Shown here: positions 1-5,718 of the stretch, piece after piece | How positions within the stretch are numbered: position 1 is the first letter of the stretch | Layout: every line of letters starts with the position of its first letter | The notes under the pieces: generated by a model | Databases searched by the model: none | Told to the model about the DNA's origin: nothing | The model's input: the letters and a program-made list of their open reading frames with translations, nothing else | From: Hirudo medicinalis | Taxonomy: Eukaryota > Annelida > Clitellata > Hirudinida > Hirudinidae | Length of the DNA stretch: 10,052 nucleotides | Direction of reading: 5' to 3' | Assembly: GCA_011800805.1 (NCBI GenBank) | Contig: MPNW01000483.1 | Coordinates: forward strand, 1 to 10,052 | Program-made: the position numbers and the translations under genes

Positions 1-52
1 ACGAATAAAGGAAGCCGCTAAAGAAAAGCATCGCCTCAAAGCAGCAGCCTAA
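1..52 (+). CDS. C-terminal end of an unrecognised protein (partial)
   Basis: One frame is open from the window edge to a TAA at 50-52 and encodes 16 residues rich in Lys, Glu and Ala, ending HRLKAAA. Such a tail would suit a helical, charged C-terminus. The stretch is too short to identify, and an open frame of this length can occur by chance. The start lies outside the window. Confidence 0.35.
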   Translation, partial: RIKEAAKEKHRLKAAA

Positions 53-353
53 GGTCGACCTCATCCATTTACTTACATAAATGTGTAATAATACAAAAAC
101 CCGCTTTTATATTTTCAGGATGACCCTATGTATCTTTAACACAAGGAGTTGTATGGGGGTAGAAGCATCCATAAATTGATGCTGCAAAGTTCTATGAATA
201 ATCTCTTACAAACCCAATAAAATCAATAGTTTTAATGCACAAAACCCAAAATATATTGGGCATAAACCCACCCGAAAAAGTTATTTTTCAAAAAACACTG
301 CTTTTATGTGGATAACTCAACCTCATTTTCTAAAATTTAGACAAACATCATAA
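53..353. other. AT-rich non-coding stretch
   Basis: About 300 bases with stops in all frames and no RNA gene that I can recognise. It holds a short hairpin, CCCAA/TTGGG (245-260), without a T-tract, and one exact DnaA-type 9-mer on the minus strand (TTATCCACA, 307-315). It separates the left-edge gene from the IS5-type transposase remnant. It may be eroded IS sequence, but I see no coding similarity to support that. Confidence 0.6.
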
Positions 354-656
354 AATGGGGGGCTGAATAGTTACGACAAAAATATTACAAAATCCGAATG
401 CAAAAAGTATAGACGCCGAGCAGCAATAGAACCGGTAATCAGCCATTTAAAATTTGATTATCGGCTCATCCGAAATTTTTTAAAAGGATCAACAGGAGAT
501 AGTATGAACTTATTGCTAAGTGCCGCCGCGTAGAACTTTAAGGGAGTCATGAACCTCTGGCGCACAGAGGAAACCTACTGTTGGCAACTATCGCATTTAT
601 TCACAAAGGCAGTATATGGGATCTTTTTGCCTCCCAAATTAAAATCGACTTTTTGA
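354..656 (+). pseudogene. IS5-family transposase, 3' remnant with a premature stop
   Basis: Only the C-terminal ~100 codons of a DDE transposase are left. After a TAA at 351-353 the frame encodes a basic stretch, then RRRAAIEPVISHLK, then a DYRLIRNFLKG motif, then GDSMNLLLSAAA. This order is the classic C-terminus of IS5-type transposases; the Glu of the IEPVIxHLK motif is the usual third catalytic acid. The next codon, normally Trp or Tyr before NFK, is TAG (531-533). The frame then continues as NFKGVMNLW and further to a TGA at 654-656. The 5' two thirds, including the two catalytic Asp, are missing, and I cannot see clear terminal inverted repeats. The copy is dead. Its end lies 7 bases from the stop of the convergent small membrane-protein gene, so any IS right end must lie in or next to that gene's tail. 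Confidence 0.85.
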
Positions 657-663
657 GGGACGA

Positions 664-879
664 CTAATTATATTTTCGCTCGCTCTTCCACCATCTAAAC
701 CCTACATATCCAATTACCAACAGTGGAATAAAGGCTAAATAAATAATACCGCTGTTCATACCTTGAGCGGGACCATCGCCCAACTGTTGTGCAGTTTTGG
801 TGCAGATAGAACATTGGGCATATATGGAAACGTTGCACCAGAATGAGGGGGAAAACACTATTGCAAACTTCTTTACCAT
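664..879 (-). CDS. Small secreted/membrane protein with a CxxC motif and one membrane helix
   Basis: A 71-aa protein if translation starts at ATG 879-877. It has an N-terminal hydrophobic segment with a plausible signal-peptidase site after YAQ or YA, then a C-S-I-C motif (residues 23-26), then a short polar part with a GMNSGIIYL motif (about 40-48), one membrane helix (about 44-61) and a basic tail. I recognise this layout (AQCSxC followed by a GxNSGIIYL helix) as a conserved small Bacteroidota protein of unknown function; the CxxC could bind a metal or be redox active, which is inference. A longer frame starts at 912, but the ATG at 879 sits 4 nt after a TAnnTTTG box, and only this start puts the signal peptide at the N-terminus. 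The signal segment is unusual: it contains Pro, Trp and a further Cys. Confidence 0.7.
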   Translation of the reverse strand: MVKKFAIVFSPSFWCNVSIYAQCSICTKTAQQLGDGPAQGMNSGIIYLAFIPLLVIGYVGFRWWKSERKYN

Positions 880-883
880 GTTG

Positions 884-891
884 CAAAAGTA
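884..891 (-). promoter_or_regulatory. Bacteroidota -7 box (TACTTTTG), leaderless layout
   Basis: On the minus strand TACTTTTG matches TAnnTTTG exactly and is followed by CAAC and then ATG (879). Transcription would begin at or next to the A of the start codon. No clear TTG is found at the expected -33 position. Confidence 0.5.
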
Positions 892-1058
892 AGATTTAGC
901 CGTTTCTTTCATCTGTATATTTTTTATTGTTTTTAATGGTCAGATGGAATAGCCTAAATAATTATCCTTTTGTGTATGAAGCATTTTTAAGACCATTAAA
1001 ATTTATGCGTCCACCTAGCAACCTAATCAGTTATTACCTGTGCTTTGCAAACATTGAC

Positions 1059-1066
1059 TAACTTTG
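1059..1066 (+). promoter_or_regulatory. Bacteroidota -7 box (TAACTTTG), leaderless layout
   Basis: TAACTTTG matches TAnnTTTG exactly; CGGC follows, then the ATG at 1071. This is the same 4-nt spacing as in front of the small membrane-protein gene, truB and mnmE. No convincing -33 TTG is visible. Confidence 0.5.
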
Positions 1067-1070
1067 CGGC

Positions 1071-1676
1071 ATGCTGCTGTCCGTTCATCCCAAAGATCCG
1101 CAGGAAAGACTCATCAAGCAAACAGTCGGATGTTTAAAAAACGGAGGCATTATTGTATACCCAACCGATACCATTTATGGGTTGGGTTGCGACATTTATC
1201 AAACCAAAGCCATCGAGCAAATTTGCCGCATCAAACAAGTAGATCCTAAAAAAGTACGACTATCTTTCGTGTGCAGTAACCTAAGCCATTTGAGCGATTA
1301 TGCCCGCCAGATATCCAACAGTACTTACCGAATTTTAAAAGAGCGCCTACCGGGTCCCTTCACTTTTATTTTACAAGCCAGCAAACAGGTTCCAAAAATA
1401 TTACAAAGTAAAAAAGATACAATCGGGCTACGCATTCCTGACAATAAAATAGCCTTGGCATTGGTAGAAGCATTGGGGCATCCCATTCTAAGTACCTCGC
1501 TGCCCGGGAATTTTGTAGAAGACTATACCGATCCCGAAATTATTCATGAGAAATATCAAAACTTGGTCAATATTGTAATAGATGGCGGCGTAGGAGGCAG
1601 CGTTCCTTCTACTATTATCAATTGTGTAAATGACGACTACGAGGTGATCCGACAAGGAGCCGGTGTGTGGAAATAA
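1071..1676 (+). CDS. Sua5/YciO/YrdC-family protein (YciO-like; threonylcarbamoyl-AMP synthase type)
   Basis: A 201-aa single-domain protein, normal for the short members of this family. Visible motifs: PTDTIYGLG (31-39), the KxR-type segment around 53-63, LPGPFTFIL (93-101), LSTSLPGN (140-147) and PSTI (179-182), ending with VIRQGAG. TsaC/Sua5 enzymes make threonylcarbamoyl-AMP from threonine, bicarbonate and ATP for the t6A base of ANN-decoding tRNAs in the cytosol. The opening HPKDPQERLIKQ and the CRIKQ segment look closer to E. coli YciO than to TsaC, and the usual STSAN motif reads STSLPGN, so the exact role is not certain. The start at 1071 gives the normal family N-terminus and lies 4 nt after a -7 box, implying a leaderless mRNA. 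It is convergent with the GH25 gene, with 13 bases between the stops. Confidence 0.9.
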   Translation: MLLSVHPKDPQERLIKQTVGCLKNGGIIVYPTDTIYGLGCDIYQTKAIEQICRIKQVDPKKVRLSFVCSNLSHLSDYARQISNSTYRILKERLPGPFTFILQASKQVPKILQSKKDTIGLRIPDNKIALALVEALGHPILSTSLPGNFVEDYTDPEIIHEKYQNLVNIVIDGGVGGSVPSTIINCVNDDYEVIRQGAGVWK

Positions 1677-1689
1677 GAAACGCCGTTTG

Positions 1690-2457
1690 CTACTTCAGCA
1701 ACAGTTGTTGAAATGCAGTAATATCTCCATTAAACACATTAAAATCTACTTTTGCATCGATGCCGTTCACATTACCTCGGTCGTTGTGTTGCCAAAAAAA
1801 CCAAGGACGATCAACACGCGGACTTTTTCTTTCGTAATAGTGCGCCACCCATAAAGGATGTTGATCAAATGCCGTACCCATATACTTGTTATAAAAATCA
1901 GCACTGGTATAAATGATGGGTTTTTCGTTATAGTGCCGCTCTATTATATCTAACCATATTTTTAATTTATCCCGATACGTCTTTACGGGAGCAGTTCCGG
2001 CAATTTCAGCATCCAAGACGGGGGGCAAATCGCCCGGCTCCAATTTCACTTTTGATATAAAAAAACGGGCTTGCTTCACGGGGTCATCGTTAGGAGTAAA
2101 AAAATGGTAGGCGCCTCTCGTTATTTCATTTTTCTTCGATTCTTTCCAATTGTATTGAAATTGGATATCCACAAGGCGCGCGCCTTCGGTAGCTTTTATA
2201 AATGCAAAGTTTAATTGCATCTCTTTCACTTTCATATTCTTTACCCAATTCCATGCAATTTTTTTTTGATGCCACGACACATCAATGCCGTGCATGGAAT
2301 ATGCCACGGGTATTTCTATGCCAAATTCTTCATAAAATGCAAATTTTTCTTTTTGGGATTGCACCCATTGCAGCAAAACAATAATTAGTGCGGCAATAAA
2401 TACTACTGAAGATACCAGCAGTACTCCATTGTATTTATAAGATCGGGTTCGTGCCAT
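1690..2457 (-). CDS. Membrane-anchored GH25 lysozyme (N-acetylmuramidase)
   Basis: A 255-aa protein with a short basic N-terminus, one membrane segment (about 12-31) and a GH25 domain from about 55 to the end. Motifs: HGIDVSWHQ (56-63, first catalytic-site Asp D59), FAFIKATEG (84-92), GAYHFF (115-120), PPVLDAE (145-151, with D149 and the acid E151), IIYTS, LWVAHYY and a final WQHNDRGNVNGIDAKVDFN. GH25 enzymes cut the MurNAc-GlcNAc bond of peptidoglycan. The signal anchor suggests work at the periplasmic face, in wall turnover or in attack on other cells; this is inference. The frame is open five codons further to a TTG, but the ATG at 2457 gives the usual basic start before the membrane helix. 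No immunity gene is visible next to it. Confidence 0.9.
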   Translation of the reverse strand: MARTRSYKYNGVLLVSSVVFIAALIIVLLQWVQSQKEKFAFYEEFGIEIPVAYSMHGIDVSWHQKKIAWNWVKNMKVKEMQLNFAFIKATEGARLVDIQFQYNWKESKKNEITRGAYHFFTPNDDPVKQARFFISKVKLEPGDLPPVLDAEIAGTAPVKTYRDKLKIWLDIIERHYNEKPIIYTSADFYNKYMGTAFDQHPLWVAHYYERKSPRVDRPWFFWQHNDRGNVNGIDAKVDFNVFNGDITAFQQLLLK

Positions 2458-2486
2458 TGCCGAAATAGTCAAGTTTTGGACAATTA

Positions 2487-2494
2487 CAAATATA
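2487..2494 (-). promoter_or_regulatory. Bacteroidota -7 box (TATATTTG) for the GH25 gene
   Basis: On the minus strand TATATTTG matches TAnnTTTG, 29 bases before the GH25 ATG. Unlike the leaderless genes nearby, this predicts a leader of roughly 20-25 nt. TTTG lies 26 bases further upstream (2524-2521), too far for a typical -33 element. Confidence 0.4.
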
Positions 2495-2664
2495 TCGGTT
2501 CATAGCACAAGGGAGATACACAAATTTTCAAATTGTAGTTTTTCATCCCGGCACACCCATTTTCCGCCCCATACAACCTGAGCAAAATCTTTTTATTTCA
2601 TGACCAAAAGCATATTAAACCCCGGCGTGAATGAAATACATTGCAAGTATAAAATTATTACTAC

Positions 2665-3222
2665 ATGAAAAAGGTTTTTTTGTTTTTAATTAGCGCAAGC
2701 ACGTTTATCGCCTGCAATTCGGGTACTTGCACTAAACCGGAGGCATCTGCGACATCAGGTGCTGCGGCAGAAACCCATACTCAGGCCAATGTGGTGGACG
2801 ATGTATCCCAACAAAACGTGGTGAAAGTGGCTGTTGATAGCAAAGACCACACCACATTAGTAGCCGCCGTAAAAGCTGCCGACTTAGTTACTTCGCTCAG
2901 CAATGCAGGTCCGTTTACCGTATTTGCACCCACCAACGCCGCTTTCGATAAACTTCCTGCCGGCACAGTAGATGGTCTTTTGAAACCAGAGAAAAAAGAC
3001 GCACTTTCCGATATTTTGCAATACCACGTTTATGTGGGCGTATTGAAAGCAGATCAACTGCAGGATGGACAAGTTTTAGGCATGGTAAACGGCAAAAATG
3101 CCACCGTGAAGATAGAAAACGGAAAACCCGTGATCAACGGCAAAGCACACATCGTTGCCTCAGTACCCGCATCAAACGGAATAGTACACGTGATAGACGA
3201 AGTATTGCTGCCTGCGAACTAA
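2665..3222 (+). CDS. Fasciclin (FAS1) domain lipoprotein
   Basis: A 185-aa protein. The signal peptide ends in a lipobox-like FIAC, so C17 would be lipidated. A low-complexity Ala/Thr/Glu linker (about 20-50) leads to one FAS1 domain. Its H1 box FTVFAPTNAAF is at 84-94, the conserved YH pair at 120-121 and the H2 box NGIVHVIDEVLLP at 171-183, all intact. FAS1 domains are surface adhesion or interaction modules; the lipid anchor places this one in the outer or inner membrane envelope. The ligand is unknown. It is divergent from the GH25 gene across 207 bases; I see no TAnnTTTG box in front of it, so it may use another sigma factor. Downstream lies a G-rich tract. Confidence 0.9.
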   Translation: MKKVFLFLISASTFIACNSGTCTKPEASATSGAAAETHTQANVVDDVSQQNVVKVAVDSKDHTTLVAAVKAADLVTSLSNAGPFTVFAPTNAAFDKLPAGTVDGLLKPEKKDALSDILQYHVYVGVLKADQLQDGQVLGMVNGKNATVKIENGKPVINGKAHIVASVPASNGIVHVIDEVLLPAN

Positions 3223-3252
3223 TGCCAACTATTGCCACCGAAACCTTCTCAA

Positions 3253-3282
3253 GGGGGGGAGGGTGAATGGGGGTGTATTGGG
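3253..3282 (+). repeat. G-rich tract, possible G-quadruplex
   Basis: Four G-runs (7, 3, 5 and 3 bases) separated by loops of 1, 5 and 6 bases fit the G3+N1-7 rule. The tract lies in the 180-base gap between the convergent FAS1 and enoyl-CoA hydratase genes, where I find no gene and no clear intrinsic terminator. It may also be a fragment of a dispersed G-rich Bacteroidota intergenic repeat; a single copy cannot show this. Confidence 0.35.
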
Positions 3283-3402
3283 AGGCGTTCGGTAAGGCCT
3301 TTATGTTTCTTTGGCACAACAATTATGCATCGAAGGTGTGTTGTTGCGGACGGTTTGTACCCCGTATGGGCATGGCGTTTCTCTCGAAGCACATCAAACG
3401 GA

Positions 3403-4182
3403 TTAGCATCCTTTAAAAATAGCCTTTCTTTTTTTCAAAAAAGCGGAAATGCCCTCTCGGGCATCTTCTGTTTCCAACAGTTTTCCAAACAGTTCTGCCT
3501 CTAATAAAAAGCCGCCATTGTCATCGGCACTTGCACTGTGTACCGCCCGAATAGCCGCCGCTACGGCGAGTGGTGCTTTGGTATGGATAACAGCCAGTAA
3601 GGCTTTTGCTTTGGGCAAAAGTTGATCTTGCGTTACCACATGGTTTGCCAATCCATAATTAAATGCGGTAATGGCATCTATCATTGCGCCGGTGGCCAAT
3701 AGCTCAATGGCTCTTCCCTTTCCCACCAATTGGGCAAGGCGCTGCGTACCGCCATAGCCGGGCAACAAGCCCAAATTAGTTTCAGGCATCCCAAATTTCG
3801 CATTTTCGCAAGCCACTCTGATGTGGCAGGCCATCGCCAACTCGCAACCACCGCCCAATGCATAACCATTTACAGCGGCTACAAACACCTTTGAGGCGTT
3901 TTCAATTTTGTCAAACACTTGTTGACCTCTACGAGCCAACATTTGTCCACTGGCTGCATCAAGAGAGAGCAACTCTGCAATATCGGCACCGGCCACAAAA
4001 GCCTTTTCTCCACATCCCGTGATAATAGCCGATCGGATACCTGTATTTTGAATTACTTCATCAATGGCCCCATTCAATTCGTTAAATACCGATTTATTGA
4101 GGGCATTCAATTTATCGGGACGGTTGATGGTAATGGTTGCCATACTTTCATTGATCTCGAAAAGAATGGTATGATACGTCAT
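3403..4182 (-). CDS. Enoyl-CoA hydratase (crotonase family)
   Basis: A 259-aa protein, the usual length for a bacterial crotonase. Motifs: INRPDKLNALN (19-29), the first oxyanion-hole segment AFVAGADIAEL (61-71), the second NGYALGGGCELAMACH (105-120) with the first catalytic Glu E114, and PETNLGLLPGYGGTQRL (133-149) with E134. Both Glu needed for adding water to trans-2-enoyl-CoA are present, so hydratase activity in fatty-acid or amino-acid degradation is likely. A role on a specific CoA ester such as crotonyl-CoA cannot be read from the sequence. It stands alone, with no beta-oxidation genes nearby, and is divergent from the UPF0126 gene across 59 bases. ATG 4182 gives the normal family start. 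Confidence 0.93.
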   Translation of the reverse strand: MTYHTILFEINESMATITINRPDKLNALNKSVFNELNGAIDEVIQNTGIRSAIITGCGEKAFVAGADIAELLSLDAASGQMLARRGQQVFDKIENASKVFVAAVNGYALGGGCELAMACHIRVACENAKFGMPETNLGLLPGYGGTQRLAQLVGKGRAIELLATGAMIDAITAFNYGLANHVVTQDQLLPKAKALLAVIHTKAPLAVAAAIRAVHSASADDNGGFLLEAELFGKLLETEDAREGISAFLKKRKAIFKGC

Positions 4183-4229
4183 AATTAATAATAATTTCGT
4201 TCTAAGTTAAGCCTTCGTATTCATTCTTT

Positions 4230-4237
4230 TAAATTTA
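4230..4237 (+). promoter_or_regulatory. Near-match -7 box (TAAATTTA), leaderless layout
   Basis: TAAATTTA differs from TAnnTTTG only in the last base; CTAT follows, then the GTG at 4242. The 4-nt spacing matches the other leaderless-type genes in this window and supports GTG as the start. No -33 TTG is seen. Confidence 0.35.
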
Positions 4238-4241
4238 CTAT

Positions 4242-4845
4242 GTGACCTTTTTAACAGCTATTACTTATCTCGGTATTTTCGTATTTTCACTTGCCGGTGC
4301 CTTCAAAGCTCGCGGTGATAGGTTAGATGTCTTTGGCGGATTGGTGGTGGCTTTCGTATCTGCATATGGAGGAGGCACATTGCGTGATTTGCTATTAGGC
4401 GTAAGACCTCTTACTTGGATGAACGACAACTTGGCCTTTGGGCTAGTATTTGCCGGTACGGCGGTTACGTTTTTGGTAAAGGATAAGGTAAACAACTTTA
4501 GGCGAACCATATTTTACACAGATACCATTGGCATTGGACTGTACACCGCTGCCGGCATAGAAGTAGCTTCACTACACGGAGCCAATGATATGTGTGCTTT
4601 AGTCATGGGGGTTATCACAGTCACTTTTGGCGGACCGATTGCCGACATTTTTGTGGTTATCCCCTTTGCTTTTGAGCCGCGGCGAACTGTATGCAACCGC
4701 CTGCGCTGTGGGCGGATTCGTTTTTATACTGATAAATCAGTTTCTTTCTACGGGAAAAAATTTTGACCTGACGGTGTGCGTGCTTTTAGTAGTGGCCATA
4801 CGAATTTATTCTAAAAGAAAAGGGCTGATGCTGCCCGAAATATAA
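4242..4845 (+). pseudogene. UPF0126/TRIC-type membrane protein, broken by a 1-base frameshift
   Basis: Small multi-helix membrane protein of the YadS/YicG (UPF0126) family, related to trimeric intracellular cation channels; some members are linked to glycine uptake. The first repeat is intact: hydrophobic helices and GGGTLRD (43-49). The second repeat starts normally (YTDTIGIGLYTAAG, then MGVITVTFGG) and breaks after Ile140. The continuation, RGELYATACAVGG to a TAA at 4843-4845, lies in the next frame. One extra C in the C4 run at 4661-4664 explains it; with that allowed the product would be about 200 aa, the normal length. The shifted frame ends in an unrelated tail at about codon 174. The second repeat also reads GGPIAD where GGxxRD is usual. 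Sequencing error or real decay cannot be told apart here. The GTG start is supported by the upstream -7-like box. It is convergent with truB, 12 bases apart. Confidence 0.75.
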
Positions 4846-4857
4846 CTTCTCCATCGA

Positions 4858-5568
4858 TTATACCGATGTCGTACGTTTTTGTTCTTGTATAGCGGTTTCA
4901 AAATCTTGAATGGAAAAGGCATCGGCTACATGAAAGCTGCCAATTCGAGTACGGCGGAGGCTGCTTAAATAAGCTCCACAGCCAAGTGCCTGACCAAAGT
5001 CGTGCGCGAGGCTGCGTATGTAAGTACCGGTACTGCATACGACTCTGAATGATACGACGGGCATTGCCGATGCGTCTATTTCGAAAGAATGAATGGTAAT
5101 AGTGCGAGGGTCTAACTGTACTTCTACCCTGCGGCGTGCGAGCTCGTACACACGCTTTCCGTCTTTTTTGATGGCCGAGTGAATGGGGGGCACTTGGTTA
5201 ATCGTACCTATGAACGATGCGGTAGCGGCTTGTACCTGCTGTGCCGATAATTGTTCGGTGGGTTTAAAATATTGGGGTTCGCTTTCTAAATCGTAAGTGG
5301 GTGTGGTAGCCCCCAAAGTAAAAGTGCCGGTATACTCTTTTTCTTGAGCCATGTACTCGTTTATTTTTTTGGTAAACTTGCCGGTGCAAACAATAAGCAG
5401 GCCGGTAGCCAGCGGATCGAGGGTGCCGGCGTGGCCTACTTTTTTTATTTTGATGAGATTGCGAATTTTTCGTACCACATCAAACGAAGTCCAGTCTAAA
5501 GGTTTATCTATTAACAACGCTGCACCTTCTTCAAAATGGATTGTTGATAGATTGTTAGGTGAAGTCAT
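4858..5568 (-). CDS. truB: tRNA pseudouridine(55) synthase
   Basis: TruB converts uridine 55 in the T-loop of most tRNAs to pseudouridine. The protein has 236 aa, the length of the short Bacteroidota form without a long C-terminal PUA extension. Visible: LLIDKPLDWTSFDVV (about 18-32), GHAGTLDPLATGLL (45-58) with the catalytic Asp D51, PPIHSAIKKDGKRVYELARR in the middle, and STGTYIRSLAHDFG followed by GAYLSSLRRTRIGSF near the C-terminus. All family motifs are present. ATG 5568 is 4 nt after a perfect -7 box. It is divergent from mnmE, another tRNA modification gene, across 150 bases. Confidence 0.97.
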   Translation of the reverse strand: MTSPNNLSTIHFEEGAALLIDKPLDWTSFDVVRKIRNLIKIKKVGHAGTLDPLATGLLIVCTGKFTKKINEYMAQEKEYTGTFTLGATTPTYDLESEPQYFKPTEQLSAQQVQAATASFIGTINQVPPIHSAIKKDGKRVYELARRRVEVQLDPRTITIHSFEIDASAMPVVSFRVVCSTGTYIRSLAHDFGQALGCGAYLSSLRRTRIGSFHVADAFSIQDFETAIQEQKRTTSV

Positions 5569-5572
5569 GCTG

Positions 5573-5580
5573 CAAAAATA
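5573..5580 (-). promoter_or_regulatory. Bacteroidota -7 box (TATTTTTG), leaderless layout for truB
   Basis: On the minus strand TATTTTTG matches TAnnTTTG exactly; CAGC follows, then ATG 5568. Transcription should start at or beside the start codon. No -33 TTG at the expected distance. Confidence 0.5.
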
Positions 5581-5683
5581 GAGGGCAAGAAGAATAACTA
5601 ATTAGTTTTTTTGCGCCGAATAGGTAGGATGAAGTATGCGCCGAAGCCGAAGTGTGCGACGCAACAAAGCTGCCATGTATTTA

Positions 5684-5714
5684 TTGCTGGGCACATAAGT
5701 ATTTTTTACTTTTA
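5684..5714 (+). promoter_or_regulatory. Probable mnmE promoter (TTG, 20 bases, TACTTTTA)
   Basis: TTG at 5684-5686 and TACTTTTA at 5707-5714 are 20 bases apart, which fits the Bacteroidota -33/-7 spacing; the -7 box has one mismatch (final A for G). CCGG follows, then ATG 5719, again a 4-nt gap that predicts a leaderless mRNA. This is the only such promoter here with a matching -33 element. Confidence 0.45.
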
Positions 5715-5718
5715 CCGG

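Noticed and set aside
359..378. GGGGCTGA...ACGAC resembles the 5' end of tmRNA, and a later GDSMNLLLSAAA-stop resembles a tag peptide.
   Set aside because: No T-arm or CAGCTCC acceptor end follows, and the whole stretch reads as the C-terminus of an IS5-family transposase in one frame, which explains both signals.
504..533. Ten-codon ORF with an AGGAG just upstream, looking like a leader peptide with a Shine-Dalgarno site.
   Set aside because: It is an in-frame piece of the transposase remnant ended by the Trp-to-TAG change; Bacteroidota rarely use Shine-Dalgarno sites.
307..605. Two TTATNCACA DnaA-box matches (307-315 minus, 597-605 plus) suggesting a replication origin.
   Set aside because: The second lies inside the transposase remnant's coding sequence and the first stands alone; there is no box cluster and no dnaA nearby.
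542..636. GGGAG/CTCCC ends and a CCTCTG/CAGAGG hairpin, considered as a 6S-like structured RNA.
   Set aside because: The bases are explained as transposase coding sequence, and the short stems do not match any RNA family I can recognise.
880..912. N-terminal extension of the small membrane protein to ATG 912.
   Set aside because: It would place 11 polar residues before the signal peptide and overlap the -7 promoter box.
5611..5718. Longer mnmE start at 5611 adding 36 residues.
   Set aside because: The added residues do not match the MnmE N-terminus, and the promoter box sits directly before 5719.
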